NCBI RefSeq assembly: GCF_029023725.1
Contig: NZ_CP119075.1
Location: 2,475,501 to 2,539,500, forward strand
DNA length: 64,000 nt
Reading direction: 5' to 3'
Origin: Synoicihabitans lomoniglobus
GTDB lineage: Bacteria; Verrucomicrobiota; Verrucomicrobiia; Opitutales; Opitutaceae
The translations under genes were made by a program, and so were the position numbers. Below, one piece after another: positions 43,813 to 52,632 of this stretch. Within the stretch, counting starts at the first letter, position 1. Each line of letters opens with the position of its first letter. The notes below the pieces were generated by a model. The model ran no database searches. It saw nothing but the letters and a program-made list of their open reading frames with translations, and was not told the DNA's origin.

Positions 43813-44761
43813 GTTTCATTTCACCCGCGTTGATTGCCGTCCGCCTCCCACTCCGTCGAGAGCTCCACGAGGTGAACGCCCAGACCAGTGAGAACAGCAC
43901 CGCTCCCATGACCACCATCGCGGCCCCGATGGAGCAATCGAGCCATACCCCGAGACTCACTCCCCACCATGCACTGAGCGCCGCGTGGCCCACCGCGATA
44001 AAATGCATGCGACTCAAACGTTGGGTCAGCAAAGACGCCGTCGCTCCCGGCAGGATCAACATGGCGATCACCAAAATTGCCCCCACGGCCTCAAACGCAC
44101 TCACCACCACGATGGATAACAACGCCATTAAGCCGTGGTGCACCCACGCCGGATTGATGCCCATGGCCCGGGACAGTCCGTCGTCGAACGAGGCCACCAA
44201 CAGCTCTTTGTAGAAAGCCACGATGATGATCACGACGAACATCAATACGCCTGCCATGCGGACCAATGAAACCGGGCCCAGCACCGCCGCGCCCCACTCC
44301 ACGAACGGCTCCAGCGGCACAAAAGCGATCTCGCCGTAAAGCACACACTCCGCATCCAAATCGATCTGTTGACTGTAAATCGAGGTGAGGAGCACGCCGA
44401 TGGCGAACAGGGTTGAAAACGCGATGCCAATCGCCGCGTCCTGCTTCACCCGGGTGCGGCGATGAATGGCTTCGATCAACAACGTTGTGACCACCCCGGC
44501 CGCCAGCGCGCCCAGAAACATCGGCCACGTGCCCCGACTGCCCGACACCAGAAATGCGATCACCAGACCGGGCAACACGCTGTGACTCACCGCGTCCCCC
44601 ATCAGCGCCATGCGTCGTAAAATCAGGTAATTGCCGACCAAACCACAGGCGGCCGTCACTAAAAATCCCATCAGTCCGATCCACCCGAACAGCGCCAGGT
44701 CTTCGGTCCATGGTGCGACCATCACGCGATGCCAGTCAAAAGCGGGAATCAGTTCGTTCAT
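43799..44761 (-). CDS. Metal ABC transporter permease (ABC-3 family)
   Basis: A 320-residue membrane protein of the ZnuB/MntB/SitD family, with eight or nine hydrophobic segments and the family blocks LILRRMALMGDAVSHSVLPG and DDGLSRAMGINPAWVHHGLM. It forms the channel with the fused permease encoded just upstream. Its ATG overlaps the stop of that gene in an ATGA, so the two subunits are translationally coupled and probably heterodimerise. The metal (Mn, Zn or Fe) is not certain; the DtxR-type domain of its partner points to Mn or Fe. Confidence 0.92.
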   Translation of the reverse strand: MNELIPAFDWHRVMVAPWTEDLALFGWIGLMGFLVTAACGLVGNYLILRRMALMGDAVSHSVLPGLVIAFLVSGSRGTWPMFLGALAAGVVTTLLIEAIHRRTRVKQDAAIGIAFSTLFAIGVLLTSIYSQQIDLDAECVLYGEIAFVPLEPFVEWGAAVLGPVSLVRMAGVLMFVVIIIVAFYKELLVASFDDGLSRAMGINPAWVHHGLMALLSIVVVSAFEAVGAILVIAMLILPGATASLLTQRLSRMHFIAVGHAALSAWWGVSLGVWLDCSIGAAMVVMGAVLFSLVWAFTSWSSRRSGRRTAINAGEMKHESA

Positions 44762-46230
44762 TCCCGGGTTCCTCCTGTATTCGTTTTCTCACCACCCGCT
44801 CGCGTCGCCGCGTCGAAGTGAATGTCGCGCGGTCCCGGGATCGCCTTGCCGTGCGGATCGACCGTCGCGTAGTTGAGCCGACGCTCCAATTCACGCACCA
44901 CGGTTTCACCGAGCACGTGTTCGATCTTCTCCGCATCCTCGTGCACGTGATCCGGCGCGATGTTGGCCGAGTTGGTCAGATACAATTCCCAGAGACGGTG
45001 ATTACGCACGATCTCCGCCGCGCGTTGGCGACCTTCCGGCGTGAAATAGACCACGTCCCGATCCACCGTCGCGAGTCCGTGCCGCATCAGGTTGCCACTG
45101 CGCGACAACGCTTCCTCGATGGTCTCGCGGCGACGCTCGGCGAGCGCGGACAAGGTCACCCCGACATCGCGAAAACCATCATCCTCCCATACATGATACA
45201 ACGCTTTGAGCGTGTTTTCGCGCGAGGTGCGCGCCGCACTCTGGCGGTGCCGCCACCAGCGCGCCACCACGCCATGACGGGGTGCCAGAAAATACGCGCC
45301 CGCAAACACCGTCGACGCGCCGATCACCATCAACGGTCCGGTGGGCAGGCCGCGACCGATGAAGGAGAAAAACGCCCCGGCTGCTCCCGCCAGAATCCCA
45401 AACCCCGACGCCAACAGCAGCATGCGATGCAATCGATCCGTGAGCAGGTAGGCGGTCGCCGCCGGTGTAATCAGCATGGCGGAAACGAGCACCACACCCA
45501 CGGCTTGCAATGCGATCACCGTCGCCGCCGCCAATACCAGCATGAGGCCATGATGAACCCACGCCGATGGAATGCCGCTGGAACGCGCAAAGCCTTCGTC
45601 AAAACTCGTCGCCAACAACTCCTTGTAAAACAGCGTCACCAGCACGACGGCCACGGTGGTCACCACCGCCATCAATGTGATGTCGTCCGCGCCGAGCGCC
45701 GCGGCTTGGCCGAAGAGAAACTTGTCCAACCCGCTCTTGTTGCCCGTCGGCAGCCGCTGGATCATCGTGACCAAACAGATGCCGGCGGCAAAAAACGACG
45801 CCAGCACGAGACCGAGCGCCGTGTCTTCCTTGAGCCGGGTTGTGCGCGTCAGCGCGGTGACCAACGCCGTGCCCGCCAAACCCGCCACCACCGCCCCGAC
45901 AAAAATCGCCAGCGGGTCCTTCGTCATGCCCCACAGAAAGCCCAACGCCACGCCCGGCAGCACCGCGTGCGACAAGGCATCCCCCACCAAGGCCATGCGT
46001 CGCACCACGATGAAACTGCCCAACAGCCCGCAACTCAGGCCCAACAAAATCGACCCCGCCAACGCATAGCGCAGCGCCGCATCCCGGAAGCTCAAAAAGC
46101 GCAGCAATTGATCCCACCAATTGGTGTCGGCCAACGACTGCACACTGGCGGCATGGGCGAGATTGCTCGTGCCGACCACGAGCAAAAGCAACAGCGCCAC
46201 GCGACGCCAAAGTTGACGACGAAGAATCAT
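44758..46230 (-). CDS. Metal ABC transporter permease fused to a DtxR/MntR-like domain
   Basis: A 490-residue fusion. Residues about 1-325 are an ABC-3 permease with an N-terminal signal-like helix, FIVVRRMALVGDALSHAVLPG and DEGFARSSGIPSAWVHHGL. Residues about 335-470 resemble DtxR/MntR regulators: a winged-helix-like part (SRENTLKALYHVWEDDG, then TIEEALSRSGNLMRHGLA) and the dimerisation/metal part HRLWELYL and HVHEDAEKIEHVL, which keeps the Glu and His metal ligands. It is probably membrane-bound and could sense cytoplasmic metal and either gate transport or bind the operon's own promoter. Start ATG 46228-46230, one base after the ATPase stop. Confidence 0.9.
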   Translation of the reverse strand: MILRRQLWRRVALLLLLVVGTSNLAHAASVQSLADTNWWDQLLRFLSFRDAALRYALAGSILLGLSCGLLGSFIVVRRMALVGDALSHAVLPGVALGFLWGMTKDPLAIFVGAVVAGLAGTALVTALTRTTRLKEDTALGLVLASFFAAGICLVTMIQRLPTGNKSGLDKFLFGQAAALGADDITLMAVVTTVAVVLVTLFYKELLATSFDEGFARSSGIPSAWVHHGLMLVLAAATVIALQAVGVVLVSAMLITPAATAYLLTDRLHRMLLLASGFGILAGAAGAFFSFIGRGLPTGPLMVIGASTVFAGAYFLAPRHGVVARWWRHRQSAARTSRENTLKALYHVWEDDGFRDVGVTLSALAERRRETIEEALSRSGNLMRHGLATVDRDVVYFTPEGRQRAAEIVRNHRLWELYLTNSANIAPDHVHEDAEKIEHVLGETVVRELERRLNYATVDPHGKAIPGPRDIHFDAATRAGGEKTNTGGTRE

Positions 46231-46231
46231 G

Positions 46232-47023
46232 TCAACCGCCTCCGCCACCATTGCCATTCGCGCCCAAAACGGTCGCGACCTCCGAGAGAATCGTGAGCCG
46301 CCCGCCGTAGGTTTTTTGCAGCTTCTCCGCCGTGAATACTTCGGCGGTCGGGCCAAAGGCCACGACGTTCATGTTCAGCAACAGCAGCGAATCAAAATAC
46401 TGTTTCGCCGTCGGCAAATCATGGTGCACCACGATCAACGTTTTGCCCTGATCGCGCAGTTCCTTGAGCACGGCGATGATGGCGGATTCAGTCGCCGCAT
46501 CCACGCCGGCAAACGGTTCATCCATGAAGTAGAGATCCGCTTCCTGCGCGAGCGCGCGCGCCAGGAAAACGCGTTGCTGCTGACCACCCGACAAATTGGA
46601 GATCTGCCGATTCGCATACGGCAGCATCTTCACCCGGTCGAGGCAGTCCCGGGCGATCTCTCGATCCTGGGCCGAGGGTCGACGGAGCAACCCCAACCGA
46701 CCGTAACGGCCCATCAGCACCACATCCATCACGTTGACCGGGAAATCCCAGTCGACCGATTCGCGTTGCGGCACATAGCCCACCCGCGTCGGCACGTCCT
46801 TGAGGGGTTGGCCAAACGCTTTCACCCAACCGCTCTGCATCGGCAGCAGACCCATGCAGGCTTTGATCAAAGTGGATTTCCCGGCGCCATTGGGGCCAAT
46901 GATGCCGATGAGCTGACCGGACGGCACCTCCAGATCCACGCCCCACAGAACGGGCTTCTTGTGATACGCGACCGTGAGATCGTGAATCTCCAACGGACAC
47001 GTCGCGTTGCCGTTCTCGCTCAT
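46232..47023 (-). CDS. Metal ABC transporter ATP-binding protein
   Basis: A 263-residue ATPase energising the metal importer. Walker A is GPNGAGKST (43-51), signature LSGGQQQR (144-151), Walker B DLYFMDEP (163-170, catalytic Glu169), followed by the H-loop LIVVHHDL. It belongs to the ZnuC/MntA/SitB branch. Its ATG overlaps the stop of the binding-protein gene by 4 bases, and its stop is one base before the fused permease start, so all are in one tightly packed operon. Confidence 0.95.
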   Translation of the reverse strand: MSENGNATCPLEIHDLTVAYHKKPVLWGVDLEVPSGQLIGIIGPNGAGKSTLIKACMGLLPMQSGWVKAFGQPLKDVPTRVGYVPQRESVDWDFPVNVMDVVLMGRYGRLGLLRRPSAQDREIARDCLDRVKMLPYANRQISNLSGGQQQRVFLARALAQEADLYFMDEPFAGVDAATESAIIAVLKELRDQGKTLIVVHHDLPTAKQYFDSLLLLNMNVVAFGPTAEVFTAEKLQKTYGGRLTILSEVATVLGANGNGGGGG

Positions 47024-47949
47024 CGCAGCGCCTCCACGATGGTGTTGAGGTTGTGCTTCACCATGCCGTCAAAGGTGCCGAGGTCGTAGCCGTTTTCGAC
47101 CTGACCGGGCGTGCCCATGGCATCGGAAAACAACTCGCCACCAATCGCCACTTTCGCATCGGTCGCGATACGCTCGATCGTTGCGTGCGGCACACTGGTC
47201 TCCACGAAGATCGCCTTGATTTCCCGGTTACGGATAAAGTCCACCAACGTAGCCATATCGGCCAACGCGGCTTCGCTCACGGTTGAAATTCCTTGCAGAC
47301 CGATGACCTGAAACCCGTAGGCCCGGCCAAAATAACTGTAGGCATCGTGACTGGTCACCAGGATGCGTTTCGCTGCGGGCAACTCGGCACTCTTGGCCAC
47401 GGCCCAATCGTGCAGTGCCGCCAGCTCCACCTTGGCGCGTTCGCCGCCTGCTCGAAAAGCCGCGGCGGCATCGGGTTGAGCCTCCACCAACCCGTCGACC
47501 ACCGCATCCACACACTGCGCCCACAACGAGATATCAAACCAGATGTGCGGGTCGGGGTGGCCCGACTGTCCCGCCGGATGCAACAGCGTCTCATGCGGCA
47601 AATGGTCGGCAATGGCGTAAACATGCCGCCCGGCCCGTTGCATGCGGGTGAAGATGTCCGTCATCTTCCCTTCCAAAAGCAGACCATTGTAAAACACGAC
47701 GTCCGCCCGCTGCAGCTTCCGCACATCGGATGCGGTCGCCTTGTAGAGATGGGGGTCCACCCCTGCGCCCATCAGCGTCTGCACCTGCACCCGCTCGCGG
47801 CCGATGCGTTCCACCAGATCCCCCACCATTCCGGTCGTGGCGACCACCTTCAACGGTGCCGTCGCACCGGAAACCGCCGCCGCACATCCTGCCGCCCAGA
47901 GGACCGCACTCCACCCGCGACGAATAAATCGAAGCATGTCGTATTTCAT
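47020..47949 (-). CDS. Metal ABC transporter substrate-binding protein (ZnuA/MntC-like)
   Basis: A 309-residue periplasmic protein. It has an N-terminal signal (about 1-30); Cys22 in WAAGC could make it a lipoprotein, though the lipobox is imperfect. Metal ligands expected of cluster A-I proteins are His67 (DPHLY), His135 (PDPHIWFD), a Glu in FVETSVP and an Asp in GELFSDAMG, as in Mn/Zn/Fe binding members. There is no long His-rich loop typical of high-affinity Zn binders, which mildly favours Mn or Fe. First gene of the operon; start ATG 47949, with a second ATG 12 bases downstream. Confidence 0.93.
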   Translation of the reverse strand: MKYDMLRFIRRGWSAVLWAAGCAAAVSGATAPLKVVATTGMVGDLVERIGRERVQVQTLMGAGVDPHLYKATASDVRKLQRADVVFYNGLLLEGKMTDIFTRMQRAGRHVYAIADHLPHETLLHPAGQSGHPDPHIWFDISLWAQCVDAVVDGLVEAQPDAAAAFRAGGERAKVELAALHDWAVAKSAELPAAKRILVTSHDAYSYFGRAYGFQVIGLQGISTVSEAALADMATLVDFIRNREIKAIFVETSVPHATIERIATDAKVAIGGELFSDAMGTPGQVENGYDLGTFDGMVKHNLNTIVEALR

Positions 47950-47993
47950 CAGCGTGCACCGAATCACGCTAATTTTTATAGTCAAGTAAGTTT

Positions 47994-48009
47994 ATTAGCC
48001 TTGCCTAAT
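47994..48009. promoter_or_regulatory. DtxR/MntR-like dyad in the divergent metal-transport promoter region
   Basis: ATTAG (47994-47998) and CTAAT (48005-48009) flank a six-base spacer CCTTGC, giving the TTAG-N6-CTAA look of DtxR/IdeR/MntR boxes. It lies 45 bases upstream of the metal-binding-protein start and 62 bases upstream of the divergent FbpB-type permease, in an AT-rich region. It is a likely metal-responsive operator; whether the fused DtxR-like domain is its ligand is an inference. Confidence 0.5.
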
Positions 48010-48070
48010 TTTCACAAACTTCCGCTTCCGGCTTGCCGCAAACACCAACTGATTCGCACAGTCCCCGGCC

Positions 48071-49765
48071 ATGTCGCAGGGATTCGCCCGCATCGTTTTT
48101 GCGCTCACCGCCGCGTTCTTCGCCGCCTTCTTTGTCTGGCCGATTCTGCAGATTCTGAAGGGCGGCTTCGTGGATGCCAACGGCGACCTCACCTTTGCTT
48201 ACCTGATCGCCTTGCTGCAGGATCCGATTTACCTGCGCGGTCTCGCCAATTCATTCATGTTGGCCTGCGCGACGACCACGATCGCCTTTCTGGTTTCCAT
48301 TCCCCTGGCCTTCGTGGCCGATCGTTTCAATTTCCCGCTCAAAGCCGCCCTCAGTTCCGTGGTGCTCATCCCCATGATCCTGCCACCCTTCGTCGGCGCG
48401 ATCGGGATCAAACAGATTTTCGGCCAATACGGAGCGCTCAATGCGGCCATCATTAATCTGGGACTACAGCCCGAGGGGTGGGCCTACGATTGGTTCGCCG
48501 CCAATCGCTTTTGGGGCATCGCCTGCGTGCAGGCCCTTTCGCTTTATCCGATCGTCTATCTTAATGCCGTGGCCGCTCTCGCCAACATTGACCCGGCCAT
48601 GGAAGAAGCCGCGCAAAACCTGGGCTGCCGCGGCTGGCGACGATTCTTCAAAATCACCCTGCCGTTGATCCGGCCCGGCTTGTTCGCCGGCGGCACCATC
48701 GTCTTCATCTGGGCCTTCACCGAACTCGGCGTGCCGTTGATCTTCGACTATCCGCGTGTGACGTCGGTGCAGATTTTTTACGGGCTCAAGGAAATCGGCG
48801 GCAACCCGTTCCCCTACACGCTCGTCACCGTGATGCTCGCCTGCACTGTGGCGCTCTACGCACTCGGTAAAGGCCTGTTCGGCCGCAAAGCCCACGCCAT
48901 GATGGCCAAGGCGACCAGCAGCGGCGGCGCGAAAAAGCTCCGTGGCTGGCAAGGTTGGCTCTGCACCGGGATGTTCGTCGGCGTCACCCTGCTCGCCGTG
49001 CTACCGCACATCGGCGTGGTCTTGGTGTCGTTTGCCAACGACTGGTATCGCACCGTGCTGCCCAGTTCGTTCACGCTGGAAAACTACGAGATCGCCCTCG
49101 GCCACGGCCTGACCGTGCCCGCCATCGCCAACTCCCTGAAGTTTGCCAGCGTCTCGACCATCATCGATGTCATCCTCGGCATCGCCATCGCCTACGTCGT
49201 CGTCCGATCAAAAATTCGCGGCCGGGGCATCCTGGATTTCCTGTCCATGCTACCGTTGGCGGTGCCTGGTATCGTGCTCGCGTTCGGCTACCTCGCCATG
49301 AGTCAGGAGGGTCGTTTCTTCGACTTCCTCAATCCGATCGAAAATCCGACCGTGCTGTTGATCATCGCCTACTCCGTGCGTCGTCTGCCCTACGTGGTGC
49401 GCTCCGCGGTGGCGGGCTTTCAGCAGACCAGCGAAACCCTCGAGGAGGCCGCCCAGAACCTTGGCTGCCCGCCCCTCAAAGCGACCGCGAAAGTCACCCT
49501 GCCGCTTATCGCCGCCAACCTCATCGCCGGCGCCCTGCTGGCCTTTGCCTTCGCCATGCTGGAGGTATCCGACTCACTGATACTTGCGCAAAAGCAGGCG
49601 TTCTACCCCATCACCAAGGCGATTCTGGAACTCTTCCAACTGCTCGGTGACGGCAAGTTCATCGCCAGTGCGCTGGGCGTCTGGGCCATGGCGTTCCTGG
49701 GGGTGACCATCGTCGGCATGAGTCTGCTGCTGGGTAAAAAACTCGGGGCGATCTTCCGCGTTTAA
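48071..49765 (+). CDS. FbpB-type ABC transporter permease (two fused permease domains)
   Basis: A 564-residue inner-membrane protein with about twelve hydrophobic segments in two halves. Each half has an EAA loop for ATPase contact: EEAAQNLGCRGWRRFFKI (about 178-195) and EEAAQNLGCPPLKATAKV (about 458-475). This double-domain architecture is that of ferric-iron (FbpB) or thiamine/phosphonate permeases. No ATPase or binding-protein gene of this class lies nearby, so partners are elsewhere. It is divergent from the metal ABC operon across a DtxR-like dyad, which suggests iron or manganese control. Confidence 0.88.
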   Translation: MSQGFARIVFALTAAFFAAFFVWPILQILKGGFVDANGDLTFAYLIALLQDPIYLRGLANSFMLACATTTIAFLVSIPLAFVADRFNFPLKAALSSVVLIPMILPPFVGAIGIKQIFGQYGALNAAIINLGLQPEGWAYDWFAANRFWGIACVQALSLYPIVYLNAVAALANIDPAMEEAAQNLGCRGWRRFFKITLPLIRPGLFAGGTIVFIWAFTELGVPLIFDYPRVTSVQIFYGLKEIGGNPFPYTLVTVMLACTVALYALGKGLFGRKAHAMMAKATSSGGAKKLRGWQGWLCTGMFVGVTLLAVLPHIGVVLVSFANDWYRTVLPSSFTLENYEIALGHGLTVPAIANSLKFASVSTIIDVILGIAIAYVVVRSKIRGRGILDFLSMLPLAVPGIVLAFGYLAMSQEGRFFDFLNPIENPTVLLIIAYSVRRLPYVVRSAVAGFQQTSETLEEAAQNLGCPPLKATAKVTLPLIAANLIAGALLAFAFAMLEVSDSLILAQKQAFYPITKAILELFQLLGDGKFIASALGVWAMAFLGVTIVGMSLLLGKKLGAIFRV

Positions 49766-49771
49766 GCCGAC

Positions 49772-50623
49772 ATGCCTTATCTGATCGCGGTCTCGCTGCT
49801 CTGGGCCTTCTCCTTCGGCATGATCAAGGTCGGGTTGTCCGATCTCGACTCCACCGCTGTGGCCATGGTGCGGCTGACGTTCGCATTGATCGTCTTTCTG
49901 CCTTTCTTCCGCCCCCGGCAAACGCCCCGGGTCGCCGCCACGCGTTTCATGGCGATCGGGGCCGTGCAATTCGGGCTCATGTATGCGTTCTATATCGCGG
50001 CGTTCCGCTACCTGCAGGCCTACGAAGTGGCCATGTTCACGATCTTCACCCCGATCTACGTGGTGCTGTTCGACGGGGCCCTCGAACGTCGGCTGGATCG
50101 GCGGGCGCTGGGCGCGGCCGCGCTCGCGCTCGTCGGCGCCGGTATCCTGAAATGGCGCAGCGGGATCAGCGACGCCGGACTGGTCGGCTTCTTCCTCATG
50201 CAGGGGTCCAACCTTTGTTTTGCCGTCGGCCAGATCGCCTATCAACGCACGCGCCGTCGTTGGCACAAGCTGACCGATGCGGCACTCTTTGGCTGGCTCT
50301 ACCTCGGCGCGATCGCGGCGGCCGGAATCATTTCGTTGGCCATCACTGATTGGACGACCTTCCGACCTTCCCGTGAGCAATGGGGAGCGCTCGTTTATCT
50401 CGGTGTGCTGGCGTCCGGATTGGGGTTCTTCGGCTGGAATGTCGGCGCCACCAAAGTCAATGCCGGCACCTTGGCGGTGTTCAATAATCTCAAGATACCA
50501 CTGGCGGTGGGCGTCGCCTTGCTCGCCTTCGGCGAATCGGCCGATCTACTTCGCCTCAGCCTCAGTCTCGCCCTCATGCTGATCGCCCTCTACCTCACCG
50601 AACGCCAACCCGGCTCAGTGTAA
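49772..50623 (+). CDS. EamA-family (DMT) transporter
   Basis: A 283-residue protein with ten hydrophobic segments in two five-helix EamA repeats (SLLWAFSFGMIKVGLSDL at the start and YLGVLASGLGFFGWNVGA in the second half). Such proteins export or import amino acids, nucleosides or other metabolites; the substrate is unknown. It follows the FbpB-type permease by only 6 bases and may be cotranscribed. Its stop codon lies within the inverted repeat upstream of the GH97 gene. Confidence 0.88.
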   Translation: MPYLIAVSLLWAFSFGMIKVGLSDLDSTAVAMVRLTFALIVFLPFFRPRQTPRVAATRFMAIGAVQFGLMYAFYIAAFRYLQAYEVAMFTIFTPIYVVLFDGALERRLDRRALGAAALALVGAGILKWRSGISDAGLVGFFLMQGSNLCFAVGQIAYQRTRRRWHKLTDAALFGWLYLGAIAAAGIISLAITDWTTFRPSREQWGALVYLGVLASGLGFFGWNVGATKVNAGTLAVFNNLKIPLAVGVALLAFGESADLLRLSLSLALMLIALYLTERQPGSV

Positions 50624-50639
50624 CCATAATGGTTACACT
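50617..50639. promoter_or_regulatory. Perfect inverted repeat upstream of the GH97 gene
   Basis: Two 11-base arms, AGTGTAACCAT (50617-50627) and ATGGTTACACT (50629-50639), flank a single A. The arms contain the GTAACC/GGTTAC core of LacI-type operators, but with a wider spacing than the usual CG-centred form. The repeat spans the stop of the EamA gene and lies just before the GH97 start. A closely related repeat is upstream of the GH1 gene (4601-4625). Confidence 0.65.
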
Positions 50640-50652
50640 TCCCCTCGTTCTC

Positions 50653-52629
50653 ATGCGCTTTCCCCGAACTTTTTTCCCGGCCTTGGCGGCCATTCTGACT
50701 TTGGCCGCCGCGCCGATCCACGCGGTGACCGAGGACATCAACTCGCCCCACGGCCGACTCCGCGTGGAAGTCGACACATCCGACGGACTCACCCTGCGGG
50801 CGTGGCTCGACGGCCGCGTCGTGCTCGAGCCCGCGCCCTTGCGATTGAACCTGAGTGATGGCCGCTCGCTGGGGACGGATGCCTCGACCATGACCCTTTC
50901 CCGTCGGCGCAATCGCGGCGTGGTGACGCCGGTAATCAAACAAAAGAGCGCCACGATTCCGGACAACTTCAACGAAGCCACGTTCACGTCTGCGGAATTC
51001 TCCGTGGCTGTTCGCGTCTACGATGACGGCCTTGCCTACCGCTTTTCGACAACTCTCGGTGGCACGATCGAAGTGACGGGCGAAGCGGTCCCGTTGGCAT
51101 TCCCCGCCGGCACCCGCACCCTGTTTCCGGAAGAGGAGTCGTTCATGTCGCACAACGAACGCTCCTACCTCGATTTCGAACTCGCCGACATCACGTCGCC
51201 CCGATTCGCCTCGCTCCCCGTATTGTGCACCACGCCCGCCGGCATCCGGGTGGTCTTCACCGACGCCGATTTGTTCGACTATCCCGGCATGTTCGTGCGT
51301 GGCACCGGCGGTTCGGTCCTGACGCCGACCTTTCCGCCTTATCCGTTGGAGATCGTGCCCGCCGAAAATGGCACGTCCGATCGCAATGTTGAGATCAAGC
51401 AAGTCGGCGATTTTATTGCCCGCACGTCCGGCACGCGGTCGTTTCCGTGGCGCACCTATGTCGTCACCGACGACGATCGCGATTTGATCACGAGCCAACT
51501 CGTCTTCCTCCTGTCGCGCGAATGTGAACTGGCGGATACCAGCTGGATCAAACCCGGCACGGTCGCGTGGGATTGGTATAATGCCAACAACCTGATCGGC
51601 GTCGATTTCGAGAGCGGTATCAACAACGACACTTACAAATTCTACATCGATTTCGCCGCCCGTTTCGGGATCAACTACGTCATTCTCGATGAGGGTTGGT
51701 CGGCGGCCACCACCAATCTCTTCGAACCCAATCCCGACATCGATGTGCCGGAACTCGTGGCCTACGGTGCCGCACGCAACGTCGGTATCATCCTGTGGTC
51801 GCTCAACGAACCGCTGGCCAAGGATCGCGATGCGTTGCTCGACCTCTACGCGAGTTGGGGCGTCAAGGGCGTGAAGATTGATTTCATGCAGCGCAACGAC
51901 CAGCTCATGGTGAACTTTTATCATGACACCGCCGTCGCCGCCGCCGCGCGCCATCTGTTGGTCGACTACCATGGCGCATTCAAGCCCTCCGGTTTGCGCC
52001 GCGCTTATCCCAACGTGATCTCCTACGAAGGCGTGAAGGGCAACGAGAACAACAAGTGGAGCGCCGACGTCACTCCGGAGCACAATGTCACCATTCCGTT
52101 CATACGCATGGTGGCGGGACCGATGGACTACACGCCGGGCGCGATGGTGAACACCCACCCCGCCAACCACCGCATCAGCCATTTTCGACCAATGGGCATC
52201 GGCACGCGTTGTCACGAAATCGCCAAATACATGGTCTACGAAAGCGCGCTGCAGATGTATTGCGAGCTGCCGTCGCTTTATCTGAAAGAGGTGGAATCCA
52301 TCACTTTCATGGCATCGATCCCGACCGTGTGGGATGAAACCCGCGTGATCGAAGCGAGTGTGGGCGACTACGTCGTCATCGCGCGACGCCATGGCGACAC
52401 GTGGTATCTGGGCGCGATGACCGACGATGCCGCGCGCGAGTTTTCCCTCCCCTTGGAATTCATCGGCCCGGGCGAATTTGAAGCGACGATCATGCAGGAC
52501 GGCGTCAATGCCGCCAAGCACGCCGAGGACTACCGACAAGTGAAGCAGACTGTCGACGCCGACACGACCTTGTCGCTGCGTCTCGTGGGCAACGGCGGTT
52601 GGGCCGCCATCCTGCGACCGGTTGAGTGA
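50653..52629 (+). CDS. Glycoside hydrolase family 97, probably retaining (alpha-galactosidase-like)
   Basis: A 658-residue secreted enzyme. It has a signal peptide (about 1-24, cut near IHA-V), an N-terminal beta-sandwich (about 30-290), a TIM barrel (about 300-550) and a C-terminal beta domain. The motif GVKGVKIDFMQRND carries Asp410, which matches the nucleophile of retaining GH97 alpha-galactosidases, and ISYEGVKGNE has Glu459 as likely acid/base. Inverting SusB-type members use Glu bases instead. The start is placed at ATG 50653; the ATG at 50629 lies within the inverted repeat and is less likely. It should release alpha-linked sugars in the periplasm. Confidence 0.88.
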   Translation: MRFPRTFFPALAAILTLAAAPIHAVTEDINSPHGRLRVEVDTSDGLTLRAWLDGRVVLEPAPLRLNLSDGRSLGTDASTMTLSRRRNRGVVTPVIKQKSATIPDNFNEATFTSAEFSVAVRVYDDGLAYRFSTTLGGTIEVTGEAVPLAFPAGTRTLFPEEESFMSHNERSYLDFELADITSPRFASLPVLCTTPAGIRVVFTDADLFDYPGMFVRGTGGSVLTPTFPPYPLEIVPAENGTSDRNVEIKQVGDFIARTSGTRSFPWRTYVVTDDDRDLITSQLVFLLSRECELADTSWIKPGTVAWDWYNANNLIGVDFESGINNDTYKFYIDFAARFGINYVILDEGWSAATTNLFEPNPDIDVPELVAYGAARNVGIILWSLNEPLAKDRDALLDLYASWGVKGVKIDFMQRNDQLMVNFYHDTAVAAAARHLLVDYHGAFKPSGLRRAYPNVISYEGVKGNENNKWSADVTPEHNVTIPFIRMVAGPMDYTPGAMVNTHPANHRISHFRPMGIGTRCHEIAKYMVYESALQMYCELPSLYLKEVESITFMASIPTVWDETRVIEASVGDYVVIARRHGDTWYLGAMTDDAAREFSLPLEFIGPGEFEATIMQDGVNAAKHAEDYRQVKQTVDADTTLSLRLVGNGGWAAILRPVE

Positions 52630-52632
52630 CAC

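Noticed and set aside
44554-46296. A 580-codon plus-strand frame opposite the two ABC permease genes
   Set aside because: Arg/His-rich composition typical of antisense translation; the permease frames carry the family motifs and tight overlaps.
50590-52632. A 680-codon open frame on the minus strand across the GH97 gene
   Set aside because: It mirrors the GH97 coding frame, is low in recognisable motifs, and GH97 has intact domains and catalytic residues. Long antisense frames are common in GC-rich coding DNA.
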